Notes under the pieces: generated by a model | The model's input: only the letters and a program-made list of their open reading frames with translations | What the model was told of the DNA's origin: nothing | Databases searched by the model: none | Translations under genes and position numbers: made by a program | Source: Effrenium voratum | Lineage: Eukaryota; Sar; Dinophyceae; Suessiales; Symbiodiniaceae | Direction: 5' to 3' | Length of the DNA stretch: 64,000 nucleotides | Assembly: GCA_963377175.1 (NCBI GenBank) | Contig: CAUJNA010001469.1 | Span: 495,001 to 559,000, forward strand | In this document: positions 34,745 to 45,404 of the stretch, in pieces | Layout of the letters: every line of letters begins with the position of its first letter | How positions within the stretch are numbered: position 1 is the stretch's first letter

Positions 34745-34804
34745 TATTAATATTATTGATATTTTATTGTTCTGGTGTTGAATTAGGGTTGAAACGCGAA
34801 GCAT

Positions 34805-35584
34805 TTAACCCGAATTATCATTCGGGTTGAATCCATTAGAAATGTTCGTAGTAGGGTTTATTTCAGTCATACCTTGTCCTGTCCAATTATTGAAACTGTG
34901 TTTATCTAATAAATTATTGCTTTTTATTTCTCCAGTTATTGCCGCGTCATCGAACATTGCTATAGGGTCTCCACGATTTCTAAATCGTAAGTGTCGCGGG
35001 TTTTTCTGTTGATTAATCCCTGATGCAAAAGGTGACGAATAAACAGTAGTAGTATAACTGTTTCCGTGTCTGTTGTTGATTTCTTGAACAACGGAACTGC
35101 CGAGACTATGTCCAACGAGTCTATCGACATCTGGATTTTTCCTTAATTCTTCCATTGCGTCTTTATATCTTTCGCTTAATTGAACATTATGAGTAGGAAT
35201 AAAAAACAAATCTGCAATTACATCATTGACTTTGTGATTTAGTCCCGTTTTAGCACCAGTACCACCAATATATAATGTGTTGCCTATGTTTGTTATTCCA
35301 TTTACATTAGAATAGGCCGCGTCTAAGCCCTTGACATCATCGATTTTATTTTTATTTTGAACATTAATTTCTTCAGCATATCGTGTTTTATGTTTCATTC
35401 TCTGCTTATCAAAATGTTTATTGAAACCTCCTATTTTGTCTTCCAATGTCTTTTTATGATTAAAAAATACATCTTCTATTAAATCCTTACCTGCTGTGTA
35501 TGCTTTGTCACTTGCTACACCTGCCATCATTTGCGTCGGCGTCCTGCCTTCTATAGCACCTAATAATAATTGTCGTCCAATCAT
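34805..35584 (-). CDS. class 3 lipase-like alpha/beta hydrolase
   Basis: An intact 259-residue protein. The nucleophile elbow is GHSLG (Ser160), preceded by a strand. The probable catalytic Asp is Asp206 in RGDPIAMFD and the His is His229 in KHSFNNW, both at spacings expected for fungal-type class 3 lipases. The N-terminal 70 residues are helical and basic without a clear signal peptide. Lipases of this class are recurrent in virophages and PLVs, probably as virion proteins acting on host membranes during entry or exit; that role is inference. The gene faces the penton gene across a 42-bp divergent gap. It is one of the few intact virion genes, with no clear TCTA motif on its strand. Confidence 0.82.
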   Translation of the reverse strand: MIGRQLLLGAIEGRTPTQMMAGVASDKAYTAGKDLIEDVFFNHKKTLEDKIGGFNKHFDKQRMKHKTRYAEEINVQNKNKIDDVKGLDAAYSNVNGITNIGNTLYIGGTGAKTGLNHKVNDVIADLFFIPTHNVQLSERYKDAMEELRKNPDVDRLVGHSLGSSVVQEINNRHGNSYTTTVYSSPFASGINQQKNPRHLRFRNRGDPIAMFDDAAITGEIKSNNLLDKHSFNNWTGQGMTEINPTTNISNGFNPNDNSG

Positions 35585-35607
35585 ATAATAATAATTATAT
35601 TATAATT

Positions 35608-35611
35608 TCTA
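35608..35611 (+). promoter_or_regulatory. candidate TCTA promoter motif, penton gene
   Basis: TTTCTATTGTATATTATATT, with TCTA 15 nt before the ATG at 35627. Confidence 0.45.
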
Positions 35612-35626
35612 TTGTATATTATATTT

Positions 35627-36483
35627 ATGAGTGACAGATTAACATATAAAAACATCTATGTTGATAGTGCCTACAGATTGCAAGAAAGTAATTCTACCAG
35701 CGATTTTATTATAGAACTTGACCAAAACTTTGAAATTCCACCAAGAACAAAAATGTTCGTGACAGAGTGTTCATTCAGCACTCCGTTTTATACAACAGAG
35801 AAAGGGTTTTTATGAAAGATTCTATATTATGTTGTATAATAGTTCCAATGTCTTATTAAGAAGCACTGCCGTTGATGTATCCGGTGAAATTTATTATGCC
35901 AATCAATTATCATTTAAAATACAATCAGAATTAAACACGGCATTTAATGATATTGCACCTGACTTATTCTTAACAGTATATGGACAAAGCGAACGCAAAA
36001 TGGAACTTAAATTAAATGACCCTCTCACTTACAAAATAAAAATACCAACAGATGAAGAATTAGAAACTTATGTAAATGGCGAATGGAACAGAGGACAGTT
36101 TGAATATGACAATTTAAGACCAAAGTCTATTAACTATTTATTAAGTAATTATATTGTCTACGAACCTGCGTCATCTTGGTTAAGTGGATATTTTAATTCA
36201 GTTCCTTTTCAAAATGTATATATTAACTCACCTCAACTAAGCGACTACAAATATTCAGCACCTAATAATTTTAGTAGTTCAGTAATAAAAAAAAGTTCAA
36301 ATTATCCAACAACTGGGCGGAGTCATTAGCGACTACACCTCTCCCATATATGCAGATTTTATTGATGTAGGCGGTAAACATATTAAGAGATTACACTTTA
36401 AAATTACAACTTCCAGAAACGAAGTTATTGATTTTCACGGGGTACCCATTCAATTTTCGTTACTCTTTCAATTAGATAATTGA
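35627..36483 (+). pseudogene. minor capsid (penton-like) protein, two frame breaks
   Basis: The start ATG at 35627 begins MSDRLTYKNIYVDSAYR, a strand-rich N terminus of the kind seen in PLV minor capsid proteins. The frame breaks in a TTTTT run near 35811-35815 and again in an eight-A run near 36289-36296. Removing one base at each would give one frame of about 284 codons ending at 36483. The last segment, ending FHGVPIQFSLLFQLDN, matches the C-terminal beta-strand pattern of penton proteins in this group. The protein would occupy five-fold vertices and often carries the fibre; a fibre gene lies 0.7 kb downstream. Identification rests on pattern and position, so it is less certain than the major capsid call. 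Confidence 0.7.
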
Positions 36484-36501
36484 ATATAATATATTTCTCA
36501 A

Positions 36502-36519
36502 TTTGTCCATATAGACAAA
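36502..36519 (+). terminator. small hairpin after the penton gene
   Basis: TTTGTC and GACAAA pair around CATATA, 18 nt after the stop codon. The stem is short, so support is weak. Confidence 0.3.
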
Positions 36520-36556
36520 ATATATAAAACCAAAAAATATATATAATATATTATAT

Positions 36557-37146
36557 ATGTCAGAAGTTGAACCTGAAATTACTAATACAATTGAAGCAGA
36601 CGAGCCAGTAAATGAATTACCACCAATTGAAGAAGAAGCACCAAAGGCAGAACCAATAATAGAACCAACACAAGAAATAAAACCTGTAACACTGTAGAAC
36701 CATTGAAAAACAACTCAAAAACTCAAGCACGCAATGAAAAGAAAATAACCTGTCCAACATGTGCCAAAACTTTAACATTAAAATCATACAGATACAGCCA
36801 CGAACGCAATTGCCAAGGACCATTAGAACCTAAACCCATAAAGCCTAAACCAAAAGCAGTTCCAATAGCAAAACCCCAGAAGGTAGAATATCGCGACGAA
36901 GAAGAGCAATACCTTCCACCACAACAACGCGAAGCGATGCTACAAGCATCACAGCAACAAAATAATATAATAGCGAACACCCCGCCCCCAAGAAGAACGC
37001 AACCACAACCGCCTCCAAACCCGCTACAAAATATAGCACAGCATTACCAATTATTGCAAAATGAATATTTGAGACAGAAGCAAGAAAAATACAATGCATT
37101 AAATAAAGGTATATTTGGTTCAAGAGGAAAAAAAGATAGAATATAA
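36557..37146 (+). pseudogene. zinc-finger (C2HC) protein with Pro/Gln-rich tail, one frame break
   Basis: The start ATG at 36557 opens an acidic, Pro/Glu-rich N terminus (about 47 residues) that stops at a TAG near 36695. The frame at 36703 onward continues with a similar Pro-rich character. One base added near ACACTGTAG would join them, giving about 196 codons. The C-terminal part holds CPTCAKTLTLKSYRYSHERNC, a C2HC finger that recurs in proteins of PLVs and large algal viruses. A Pro/Gln-rich disordered region and a basic end follow. Nucleic-acid binding is likely; the exact role is unknown. Confidence 0.65.
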
Positions 37147-37176
37147 TTATTTTATAACCTACTATATAATAATTAT
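37143..37176 (+). terminator. long AT hairpin between zinc-finger and fibre genes
   Basis: Two 14-nt arms (37143-37156 and 37163-37176) pair with one mismatch around a 6-nt loop. The hairpin overlaps the preceding stop and the first bases of the fibre ATG. Confidence 0.45.
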
Positions 37177-39258
37177 GTTTTCAACATTATCATTGGATGG
37201 CTCAAGCAGAATTATAGCAAGTGAATTAGTATTAATAAATTCAACAGAACCATCAACCTTAAGCAGTGTTTATGCTACAAAGCAAGAATTAGCAGATACA
37301 ACAGGCGCATTAGGTGGCGGTTATACTACTGAAGAAGTTGATGCACTGATATTAGCACAAACAAATAAGATAGATGCTAATATTCTTGATATTACTGAAT
37401 TAAATGCTACTTCAACAACGATGTTTGACGAACAAGTAAATCAAAACGCAACAATTACAAGCAACCTTAATAATATAACAGCACACGGATTAACCATAAC
37501 TTCAATACTACCGACTATATCAGCAAATACAATTAAACTTGACACAAATGCTAATAATATTAGTTCTAATACTTTTTTAATCAGTAATTTAAATGCTACA
37601 ATAACATCAAACTTCAATACTATTAGTTCTAATACATTCTTAGTAGGAAATTCCAATAATACAATCACTTCAAACTTCAATAATATAAGTTCAACTTCTT
37701 CACTAATAACAGGACACGGAAACACAATATCAACAATTTTAGCAGATGTATCAACATTATATACAAACGATACTAATTTATTCAATACAAATACTGCATA
37801 CAGCAATACATTTGCTTCAATCATATCAGACAACACTACACAAGATTTATTAATCACTGAAAATTCAAATACGATTAACAGTTTAATATCAGCAGATTTA
37901 CAAAAGTTAGATCAAACAATCACAACTGCACAAACAGTAAACTCTCCATTAATAATTAGTTTAACAGATAATACTAATCCAATTTTTAGAATTCAAGATG
38001 CTGTAAGTAACCAACGCTTAGAATTTAGAAGAGGTTGTCAGTTGGACTCGTATCAAGGTTTAACAGGTGCTACACCTTATAGATTATGGCTAGGATGGAA
38101 TACGGGAGATGTTATTATTGGAAGACCCAATAATGCTTCAAGAATTACGATTAACGGTAATGTTCATACTTCATACAATTTTGCTCAAGCACACGGAACA
38201 TCATATTTCGATTGTGCTGTTTATATGAAAGGAAATTTATTCATAAATAATGATTTTTCAACAGATATTAAAACTAAAATTGGTAATTTAGACAATGCAT
38301 TAACTCCATATTTAGAAACACATACCCCATCGGCAACTCAAGGTTTTTTTTGTTCATCATCCTAATTTTGTTGCTTGTAGTATTGGCGATATTACAAATT
38401 CGTCTAACCAATATTTTATGTGCGATGGTGCAGTATCTAAAACCATTTTCAATAAGCCAGTTGATGTATTAGGTGATGTATATACAAACGGCGATTTAAC
38501 AATGGCTTCTGGTAAGAAAGTTGAAGTCAATCAGGTTCAGTCAGTATCAGGAAATACTTTATTATTACATAATTCACCGAGTGGCAATGTTCAATTTGGC
38601 AACACATCAAAACTAATAATTGATAATGCTGAAATGTATGTCGATACAAATGATTTAATAATCAGGAATAGCAACACTTCAAACTCTATTAATTTGGTTG
38701 TTGGATTATCTGCAACATATGCTGATAATAAAATTATTTTAAATAGTGGTAGCAATAGCGAATTACGAGGCGACTGGACTATTGACGGTGATATGACTTT
38801 TGGAATTGCTCATAAAATCAATTTGAGACATTCAAATAGTGATGCTGTTTTAAGATTAGAAGCATCAACAACTATTGATAGTTATATTGATGGCACTAAA
38901 TATTTGCAATTGGATGATACTCAATTTTCATCATTTAACGGATTTAATTTAAGTAGCGATAAGAGACTGAAAGACAATATAGAAGATGTAGAAGACGATG
39001 CTATAAATATGGTAAAAAAACATTAAGATTAAAACATTTGTTAAAAATCAAAAAACCAGAAAAACTGAATTAGGATGGATTGCTCAAGATGTTCAACAAT
39101 ACACAAATCCTAAATATAATATTGTAAATGATTCAGGAGAATACTTAGCGATGTGTTATGACAGAACGGCTTGTATTAGTTGGGATGCTTTATCAAAACT
39201 AATCCATCGCGTAGAATATTTGGAAACTAAATTAGTGAAAAAGAAAAAATCTAAATAA
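37175..39258 (+). pseudogene. fibre protein with coiled-coil stalk and S74 chaperone domain, two frame breaks
   Basis: I choose the ATG at 37175 (MFSTLSLDGSSRIIASE); upstream codons overlap the previous gene's end. About 200 residues of Asn/Thr/Ile-rich repeats (variants of ITSNxNxISSNT) look like a trimeric stalk. A beta-rich region and another repetitive segment follow. At 38952 comes SSDKRLKDNI, the start of a Peptidase S74 intramolecular chaperone, with the Ser and Lys used for self-cleavage in phage tailspikes. The domain continues after 39020 in another frame (ELGWIAQDVQQY, then ISWDALSKLIHRVEYLE). Breaks fall in an eight-T run near 38344-38351 and a seven-A run near 39013-39019; one base fewer at each would give about 694 codons. 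Role inferred: host-attachment fibre on the capsid vertices. Confidence 0.82.
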
Positions 39259-39261
39259 TTC

Positions 39262-39286
39262 ATAATATTAAACAACATAATATTAT
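39262..39286. terminator. hairpin between convergent genes
   Basis: ATAATATTA and TAATATTAT form a perfect 9-bp stem with a 7-nt loop, 3 nt after the fibre stop and before the stop of the opposing gene. Confidence 0.5.
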
Positions 39287-39294
39287 TAAGTATT

Positions 39295-39561
39295 TCATTT
39301 CGTGAGCTTGTCAAGTAGTTCTTGAGGGTTTTTAATTTCATCAATATCTATATTTTGTTTTTCTATGTATTCCTTTATGGCTTTCTGACGATATGCCTTT
39401 TTGCTTTGTTCAATTTTATTTTCCATCCATCCATCTTTTTGTAGGTTCTTAAGATAATACAAGCGGTTGTATATAGCCATCTGTTTTTGTATCTCTTCCA
39501 TTGTGTAGTCATCCGGGTTCAAGTCCTTAGTAACATCATGATATTTTGATAATCTGGGCAT
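39295..39561 (-). CDS. small charged helical protein, unknown function
   Basis: An intact 88-residue frame (MPRLSKYHDVTKDLNPDDYT...), rich in Lys, Glu and Gln and predicted helical. It is the only leftward gene in the right half. It carries the ATTTAAAGAAAT-type upstream element rather than TCTA, 25 nt before its ATG, and so groups with the replication and accessory genes. Family not recognised. Confidence 0.58.
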   Translation of the reverse strand: MPRLSKYHDVTKDLNPDDYTMEEIQKQMAIYNRLYYLKNLQKDGWMENKIEQSKKAYRQKAIKEYIEKQNIDIDEIKNPQELLDKLTK

Positions 39562-39586
39562 TCTGTTAATATATTATTAACACAGT

Positions 39587-39598
39587 ATTTCTTTAAAT
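39587..39598 (-). promoter_or_regulatory. ATTTAAAGAAAT promoter element (leftward copy)
   Basis: Reverse-strand ATTTAAAGAAAT ends 25 nt before the ATG at 39561. It is the same 12-mer found before the replication gene and the accessory cassettes. Confidence 0.55.
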
Positions 39599-39664
39599 AA
39601 GTTTTACATAAAATATAATTATATACTATAAATTATTATTAAATAACATTTCAAGAAAAAACGC

Positions 39665-39676
39665 ATTTAAAGAAAT
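39665..39676 (+). promoter_or_regulatory. ATTTAAAGAAAT promoter element, replication gene
   Basis: ATTTAAAGAAAT followed by ACTATAAAATATATAATA, ending 35 nt before the ATG at 39712. Confidence 0.55.
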
Positions 39677-39711
39677 ATTGACACTATAAAATATATAATA
39701 TAAATATTATT

Positions 39712-42700
39712 ATGACATCAAAAGCTGTAAAAAGAAATATTAACTCTTTAGAAAGCAAACTCGAAAGGAACAAGGGGAATTTATCAACACAACAAAAGGC
39801 AAAGGTTAGAGACATTATAGGATTATACACCGACAGGAAAATATCACAATACACAACAGCGGAGAAGATAGTTAATGATTTCATAAAGGCAAAATCAGAG
39901 GATGAAAAGAGCAAGGCAAATCAAAAATACGACCAGGTTATGAACACATATGAAGAGAGATAACCACTAAGCGAAAGAATGAAAAATAACAAACAGGAGA
40001 ACATAACAAGAGGGCACAAAACAAAACCCAGAGATTACACAATCGGATTTCGTTTTTTTACTATGAGTGGATATGGAGCACATAAGGTAAAAGCATCGTT
40101 TAAAGACATTGAAGGCGGGACATATTGTCCCATGCATTTTGATGATAAGCATGCGGGAGTGAAGACTGGAAGATGGATAGAGGAGTTAGTCAAGAAGAGA
40201 ATATTTAGACTGCATGACAAAAACCTTTTTAAGAAGGTTATTAAAACACTGGCACAAGATGACGACATCGCTAGGCATTACAAGACAATGAAGCACTATA
40301 TAGATGCAGTAGTCATTTATGATGCCGACACGGTAGAAGGAGATATTAAAGATTATGACCCTAAAAGAAGAACTTAAAAAACGCAAATAATGGTGGTATT
40401 TTTCATAGATATATGGAAACAGAACTCGACCCAGAATATTGCACTTTTGAGGAAGCCATTAAGGTAAAGCATTATGTTGAAAACGAATGTTGGATTAACA
40501 CATTGAATGATTTTTACGGACAAGACAAGAACATGAAGAAGATGACCAGAGAAAGTATTTTGAAACTCATAGACAAAACAGACGAGGAATTCAAAAACCA
40601 TGGTGCTTCAATAGAAGACATGAACAAGGTATTTAAAGAGTATGCCATCACCGCCAGAATTTTCGATATTGTAGGTAATTTGAGTTTTACATTTGACCCA
40701 CCAAAAAGAAACCACAATATCAAAACATTCTACGCATTAATAAAGAATGACCATATATATATATACATTAAATAAGGACTTGAAACAATTGAAATCAAAT
40801 TTAGGAATAAAGAAAGAGTATAATATCAATGTGAATGCTTCTACCGACTTTTATTTAAATCCTAGAGAGGAACCCATTAAATGCATCATGATTGAAGAGC
40901 TGGATGACATATTAAAACACACCGAACAGGACGAATACACAATGATATATACACGCAATGATTTGGCGAAAGTGTATCAAAGCAGGCGGGATATGACCCG
41001 AAAATTAAATGTAGTGCGTGTATCATTTCGGAGCTGATGTTTCAATTCAAGATTAAGAAAATAATAATTACATACAGGATAAAAACACAAAATTTGATTG
41101 ATGCCTTCAATGCAAGTATAACAGTAGAAACTGAAGACACCTATAATAGGATGTCGAGAGCGATGTTTGAATTCAATAAATCATTATTTAATCCACTGCA
41201 TAAATCTTATTATAATGACATTGATGTAGAAATTTTAAACACATGCAGGACAGTAGCACCCGCTGGTAAATTTCATTACTTTTATCATAGTAATGAATTA
41301 CATATAGAGATTGACCAGAACAAGGCATATACACATAATTTAACTAAAATCGTAAAAATTCCAGTGTTTAAACAATTTGACATTTGGATGCCTTATGATT
41401 GTGGTAAACATGATTTTAATAACATGGGAGAATTATGTTTATTCTTAGTTAAGGTTACTGGAAAACAAACATCATTATTTTTTAATAAACAATATAATTT
41501 AATATATGGCATGTTTTTAGGAGAGTTTATTGACGAAGTCGAAATTTTATATTTTAAAAAGCCTTCTTCGATTTATGAAGTAGATTATAAAAGTATAGTT
41601 GAGAACCTATGGAAGACTAACATATCAAATAATTTAGGTGAAGACATCAAGGTTAAGAAGTTGATTTCGAGTGTACATATCGGATTGTTAGAAAAGGGAA
41701 CTAACAAGTCTCAGAAGAGTTTAGTATTTGATACATTAAGTGAAGCATTGTATCATCAAAATCTGTATGGGGGAAGAATTAATAAGATTAGTGGATTTTA
41801 TGATGATAAGGTTTTGACAGAGATGACAGATGAGTATATTAAAGAATTAGAAAGGAACATAGGCGAGGGATGGGTTTTAGAATTTAAGGCTCATGATGAT
41901 GATGATGATGATAGGTACCGGAATTCTGATGATGGTACATATAAATTTTGTAAAAATAATATGTATTATCACAATCATTGTCGTGAATGTTATAAAATTA
42001 TAGATGGTAAAAAATACGATATCAAAAACGTTGAGAAAGAATCAGAAGTCAAATATTACACATTGACAACGACACATAAACAAGACTTAACCAATGGCTT
42101 TAGGTATATTAAAGAGCTACTCATGCAACGACATAATTTTAAAATGCATAAAGATTATAAAACATTGAAAAACAACAATATCAATGTGCATAGTGTTAAA
42201 ACCGATGCCTTCATTATTGATAGGAAAAATATTGACAAGGCCAAAACATTGATTAAGTTTTCAACCAAAAGGGGAGGATGGAGAGCTGAAGACAATAAAC
42301 AAGTATCACCACCGAGCGATATATACAAAATTAAGGTTAATGAGTTATCAGAAATTCCGACTTGCAATAATGTAAAAATTCGTGTTAAAGACGAATACGA
42401 CACCAAAAGCATTTGTGAGCAAATTGTGTCATGTAATCCGGTGTTGATAAAAGCAAAACTGGCTGGAAGCGGCAAGAGTTATATAGGCGAATATATGAAA
42501 AATCTAGGTTATAATGTGTTATTCGTATGTTCTAATAACAAGCAGAAGCAAGAAACCGAAGCCGACGCCATAACATTAAACATTTTTTTTAGCATCCCAA
42601 TAGAAGCTGGAGAAAGACTACCGACATTTGACCATTCTGATTATAATTGTATTGTGTTTGATGAGCTAGGTATGGCAGGTAATTATATTTTGAACAGGGT

Positions 42701-43760
42701 TAGGGAGTTTAAGGATACGCACCCAGAGAAGATAATTATAGGAACTGCTGACGGGAAGCAGTTGAAACCTATAGCTGATTTAACTAACACCCAGGACCAC
42801 GAGACATATTTAAACAACTGTCTTAATCAAATATTTAAATATAAGATTTATCTTAAGATATCTAAGAGACTTAAGACAGAAGAAGATAAAATTAAATTGA
42901 ATGATATATATAATGACATTTGGAAAAATAAACTGCACATTAAGGAAATAGTAAATAAACATTTTGAAACTACAAGCGACATCATGGAAGGAGAGCATAA
43001 CATAGCCTATACTAATGCTAGGTGCAAATGGGTGAGCAAAACCGTAAGAAATAATTTAGGAAAGACAGATAAATATGAAATTGGAGAGCATGTGATATGC
43101 AGAGTTTATAAAAAAGAAATGGGGCAGGTGTTTAATGTAAATATTACTTATGAAATTATTAGTATTGATGATTGGAAAGTAGAAATCCAAGATATCAAAA
43201 GTAAAACTATATTCATGACAAACACCACGACTTTAGACAAGCAGTTTATACATGCGTATTGTGCTACATGTCATTCGTCTCAAGGGGCTTCTCTACATAA
43301 AAGCATTACTATACACGAATGGGATAAATCACATTTGGTCAGCCGTGAGTGGATTTGGACAGCGATTACAAGTTGCAGAGATATCAATAAAGTCAAGTTT
43401 TTCAAAGCAGACATAGACGATACTGACTTAAATGAAGCACAAGTAACCAGATATATAGAACATAAAATTAAACAGTATAAATTACAAGACATGAAAGCAG
43501 AGAGAGAAATAGACAACAAACAATATATTGCTGTCAAATGGTTATTTGACAGGCTTAATACCAGATGTAATAAATGCAGTTCAGATTTTGACATAGAAAT
43601 AAATAATGGAGTAATAAATAGCAATATGACAGCCCAAAGAATAAACAACGATTATGCCCATCATAAGGAAAACTGTATATCAAGAATAAACAACGATTAT
43701 GCCCATCATAAGGAAAACTGTATATCTTACTGTTTAAACTGTAATCGCCGGGAAAAATAA
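39712..43760 (+). pseudogene. replication protein: polymerase-like region fused to SF1 helicase, read as one broken gene
   Basis: Five consecutive open frames abut or overlap. The joins look like damage: an in-frame TAA (39961), an A run near 40357, an AT run near 40753-40765 and AAA near 40979; the last 907 residues are uninterrupted. Joined, this is about 1,350 codons. Within the 907-residue part, an EIDQNKAYT segment (residue 91) resembles polymerase motif A. VKKLISSVHIGLLEKG (about 206) resembles motif B, and VKTDAF (387) resembles the TD of family B motif C. A helicase follows: Walker A AGSGKS (476-481), Walker B IVFDELG (539), an IIGTADGKQLKP segment like motif III, and HAYCATCHSSQGASL with TAITSCRD like motifs V/VI of the Pif1/RecD type. 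A Cys/His cluster ends the protein. The helicase call is strong; the polymerase call is motif reading only. Confidence 0.72.
43637..43726 (+). repeat. 45-bp in-frame tandem duplication
   Basis: Two adjacent identical 45-bp units near the 3' end of the replication gene encode RINNDYAHHKENCIS twice. This duplicates the His/Cys part of a C-terminal zinc-binding cluster. The reading frame is kept. Confidence 0.9.
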
Positions 43761-43762
43761 TA

Positions 43763-43766
43763 TCTA
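43763..43766 (+). promoter_or_regulatory. candidate TCTA promoter motif, integrase
   Basis: AATATCTATCTTATTTTAT, with TCTA 11 nt before the ATG at 43778. Confidence 0.45.
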
Positions 43767-43777
43767 TCTTATTTTAT

Positions 43778-44687
43778 ATGGCATCTAAGCAAGATATTAT
43801 TAATAATGTTTATTATGATAAGGGAGGCTTCGGGTCAAAGAGCCGCACTTTACAAGAAGCAAGAAAAAAGGATAACACAATAACTATAAACGATATTAAT
43901 GAGTTTTTTTAGGAAGAATGTAGAACAGAAAGCCAAGCCAAGAGGACAGAATTCATTTGTAGCTCCTAACGCATATTATGAGTTTCAAATTGATTTATTT
44001 TTCATTAATGATATCCCTAAACAAAAAATGAAAGTTGGCATGATGTGTATTGACATATTTTCTAAGTATATGGTTGTTGTCCCGCTTATGTCAAAACAGC
44101 CAGCGGACATTTTAGCAGGACTGATGGAATGTATTAAAAAAATGGGTGGAAAGCCCAAACTAATTTATATTGACGACGAAGGAGCTTATAACAATCAAAG
44201 TGTTATAGATTTCTTGAAGGGTGAAAAAATAGAGTTGCACAGAACCAGAGGACACCCAGCATTTGCGGAGAGGGCAATAAGGACGTTTAAAGATAGCTTG
44301 TATAAGAGGGTTGAAAACGATGAGAAAAAAGGAAAGGCTATTCAATGGACAGACTACATACACGAGATTATATTAACTTATAACAATGGAATAAAGTACA
44401 CTTCGCACGGCTTAACACCGTCAGAAGCAAGAAAGCCTAAACACCAATTAGAAGTGAGTTTAAATTTAGGTATGAAAGCCAAAAGAAATAGAGTTTATCC
44501 AGATTTAAATGTAGGAAATGAAGTTAAGATATTCAGGAAAAGGAGACCAAATGAAAAGGAGAGAGTAGGAGTATGGACTAAACAAACCTACAAAATAGCA
44601 AAGATTGAAAAGAAGTTAGGACAGGAATCTTATTATATTGAAAATTATGACAGGGCATTTTTGAGACATGAGTTATTAAAGGTATAA
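43778..44687 (+). pseudogene. retroviral-type (rve) integrase, one frame break
   Basis: The ATG at 43778 opens MASKQDIINNVYYDKGGFGS, a conserved-looking N terminus, but the frame stops in a seven-T run at 43903-43909. One T fewer would join it to the 262-codon frame that follows (about 303 codons total). The catalytic core has Asp in FQIDLFF (codon 43991), Asp in YIDDEG (44172-44177) and Glu in FAERAIRTFK (44268), with 30 residues between the second Asp and the Glu. The ERxIRTFK form is the one found in Polinton and PLV integrases. The C-terminal part has a chromo/SH3-like basic region. The protein would join the element's ends to host DNA; the 5-bp duplication around the element fits this. 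Confidence 0.88.
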
Positions 44688-44708
44688 AGTTATTTCTTGT
44701 AAAAAAGT

Positions 44709-44720
44709 ATTTAAAGAAAT
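44709..44720 (+). promoter_or_regulatory. ATTTAAAGAAAT promoter element, cassette 1
   Basis: ATTTAAAGAAAT then AAAAACTATATATATTATA; the 12-mer ends 25 nt before the ATG at 44746. Confidence 0.6.
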
Positions 44721-44745
44721 AAAAACTATATATATTATAATAGAA

Positions 44746-45288
44746 ATGGTGGAAACCGAAATCAATAATTATATCAATAAAAAATGCTATGATTGTTGCC
44801 ACTTTAAAAAAGAACATATGGAATTATATAAATTGAATTTACCTAATGGAATAGTTAATAATGTTATTGATTATTCAATGGATGAAGAAGATATATGCGA
44901 AAATTGTAAAACCTGGAGAGATAATCAATAATTAATCAGATGTCATTTAAATCTGAAAAGAAGACATAATAGAAATGTTGAAGACGACATTATAATATTT
45001 TTAACTGTGTATGAAAGACCACCTTATAGTTATGTTAGAATATTTCTCAAAATCAGTAAGAAAAAGTATGAACTGATTAACCACATTTTATGGATATTGT
45101 TACATCGTAGAAGAGAAGGGTGTGATGTAAAAGAAGACATTAATTCAGAAATTGAAAGCAAAAAGTTTAATGCGAAAAATACCGTGAGAGATATCAATAT
45201 TATTTTTGAACTGATGCATGACAGACGTAAGATATATACACAATTTAATAATCATCAATTAACTTATTATCCTGAACTTAAATTATAA
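44746..45288 (+). pseudogene. accessory cassette 1: Cys-rich protein, one in-frame stop
   Basis: The frame is 76-codon-range similar to cassette 2 from its first residue (MVETEINNYINKKCYDCCHF) and again through KNTVRDINIIFEL to the same ending, YYPELKL. A TAA at 44929-44931 interrupts the same frame; a short region after it has diverged. The N-terminal part has two Cys pairs (CYDCC and CENC) around LYKLNLPNGIVNNVIDY, which resembles an F-box-like helix followed by a zinc knuckle. Intact length would be about 180 residues. Function unknown. Confidence 0.6.
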
Positions 45289-45301
45289 TCATACTATAAT
45301 A

Positions 45302-45327
45302 ATAACATGTAAAATGTTATATGTTAT
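45302..45327 (+). terminator. hairpin 3' of cassette 1
   Basis: ATAACAT pairs with ATGTTAT (two overlapping choices), 14 nt after the stop. The same arrangement follows cassettes 2 and 3. Confidence 0.5.
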
Positions 45328-45367
45328 AATTATATTTCAATATTTAATTTTATTTCTTGCAAAAAGT

Positions 45368-45379
45368 ATTTAAATAAAT
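45368..45379 (+). promoter_or_regulatory. ATTTAAATAAAT promoter element, cassette 2
   Basis: A one-base variant of the 12-mer, again ending 25 nt before the ATG (45405) and followed by AAAAACTATATATATTATA. Confidence 0.6.
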
Positions 45380-45404
45380 AAAAACTATATATATTATAAT
45401 AGCA

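Noticed and set aside
44746..45288. Two separate small genes in cassette 1
   Set aside because: They share one frame, together align along cassette 2 and are separated only by a TAA, so one broken gene is the better reading.
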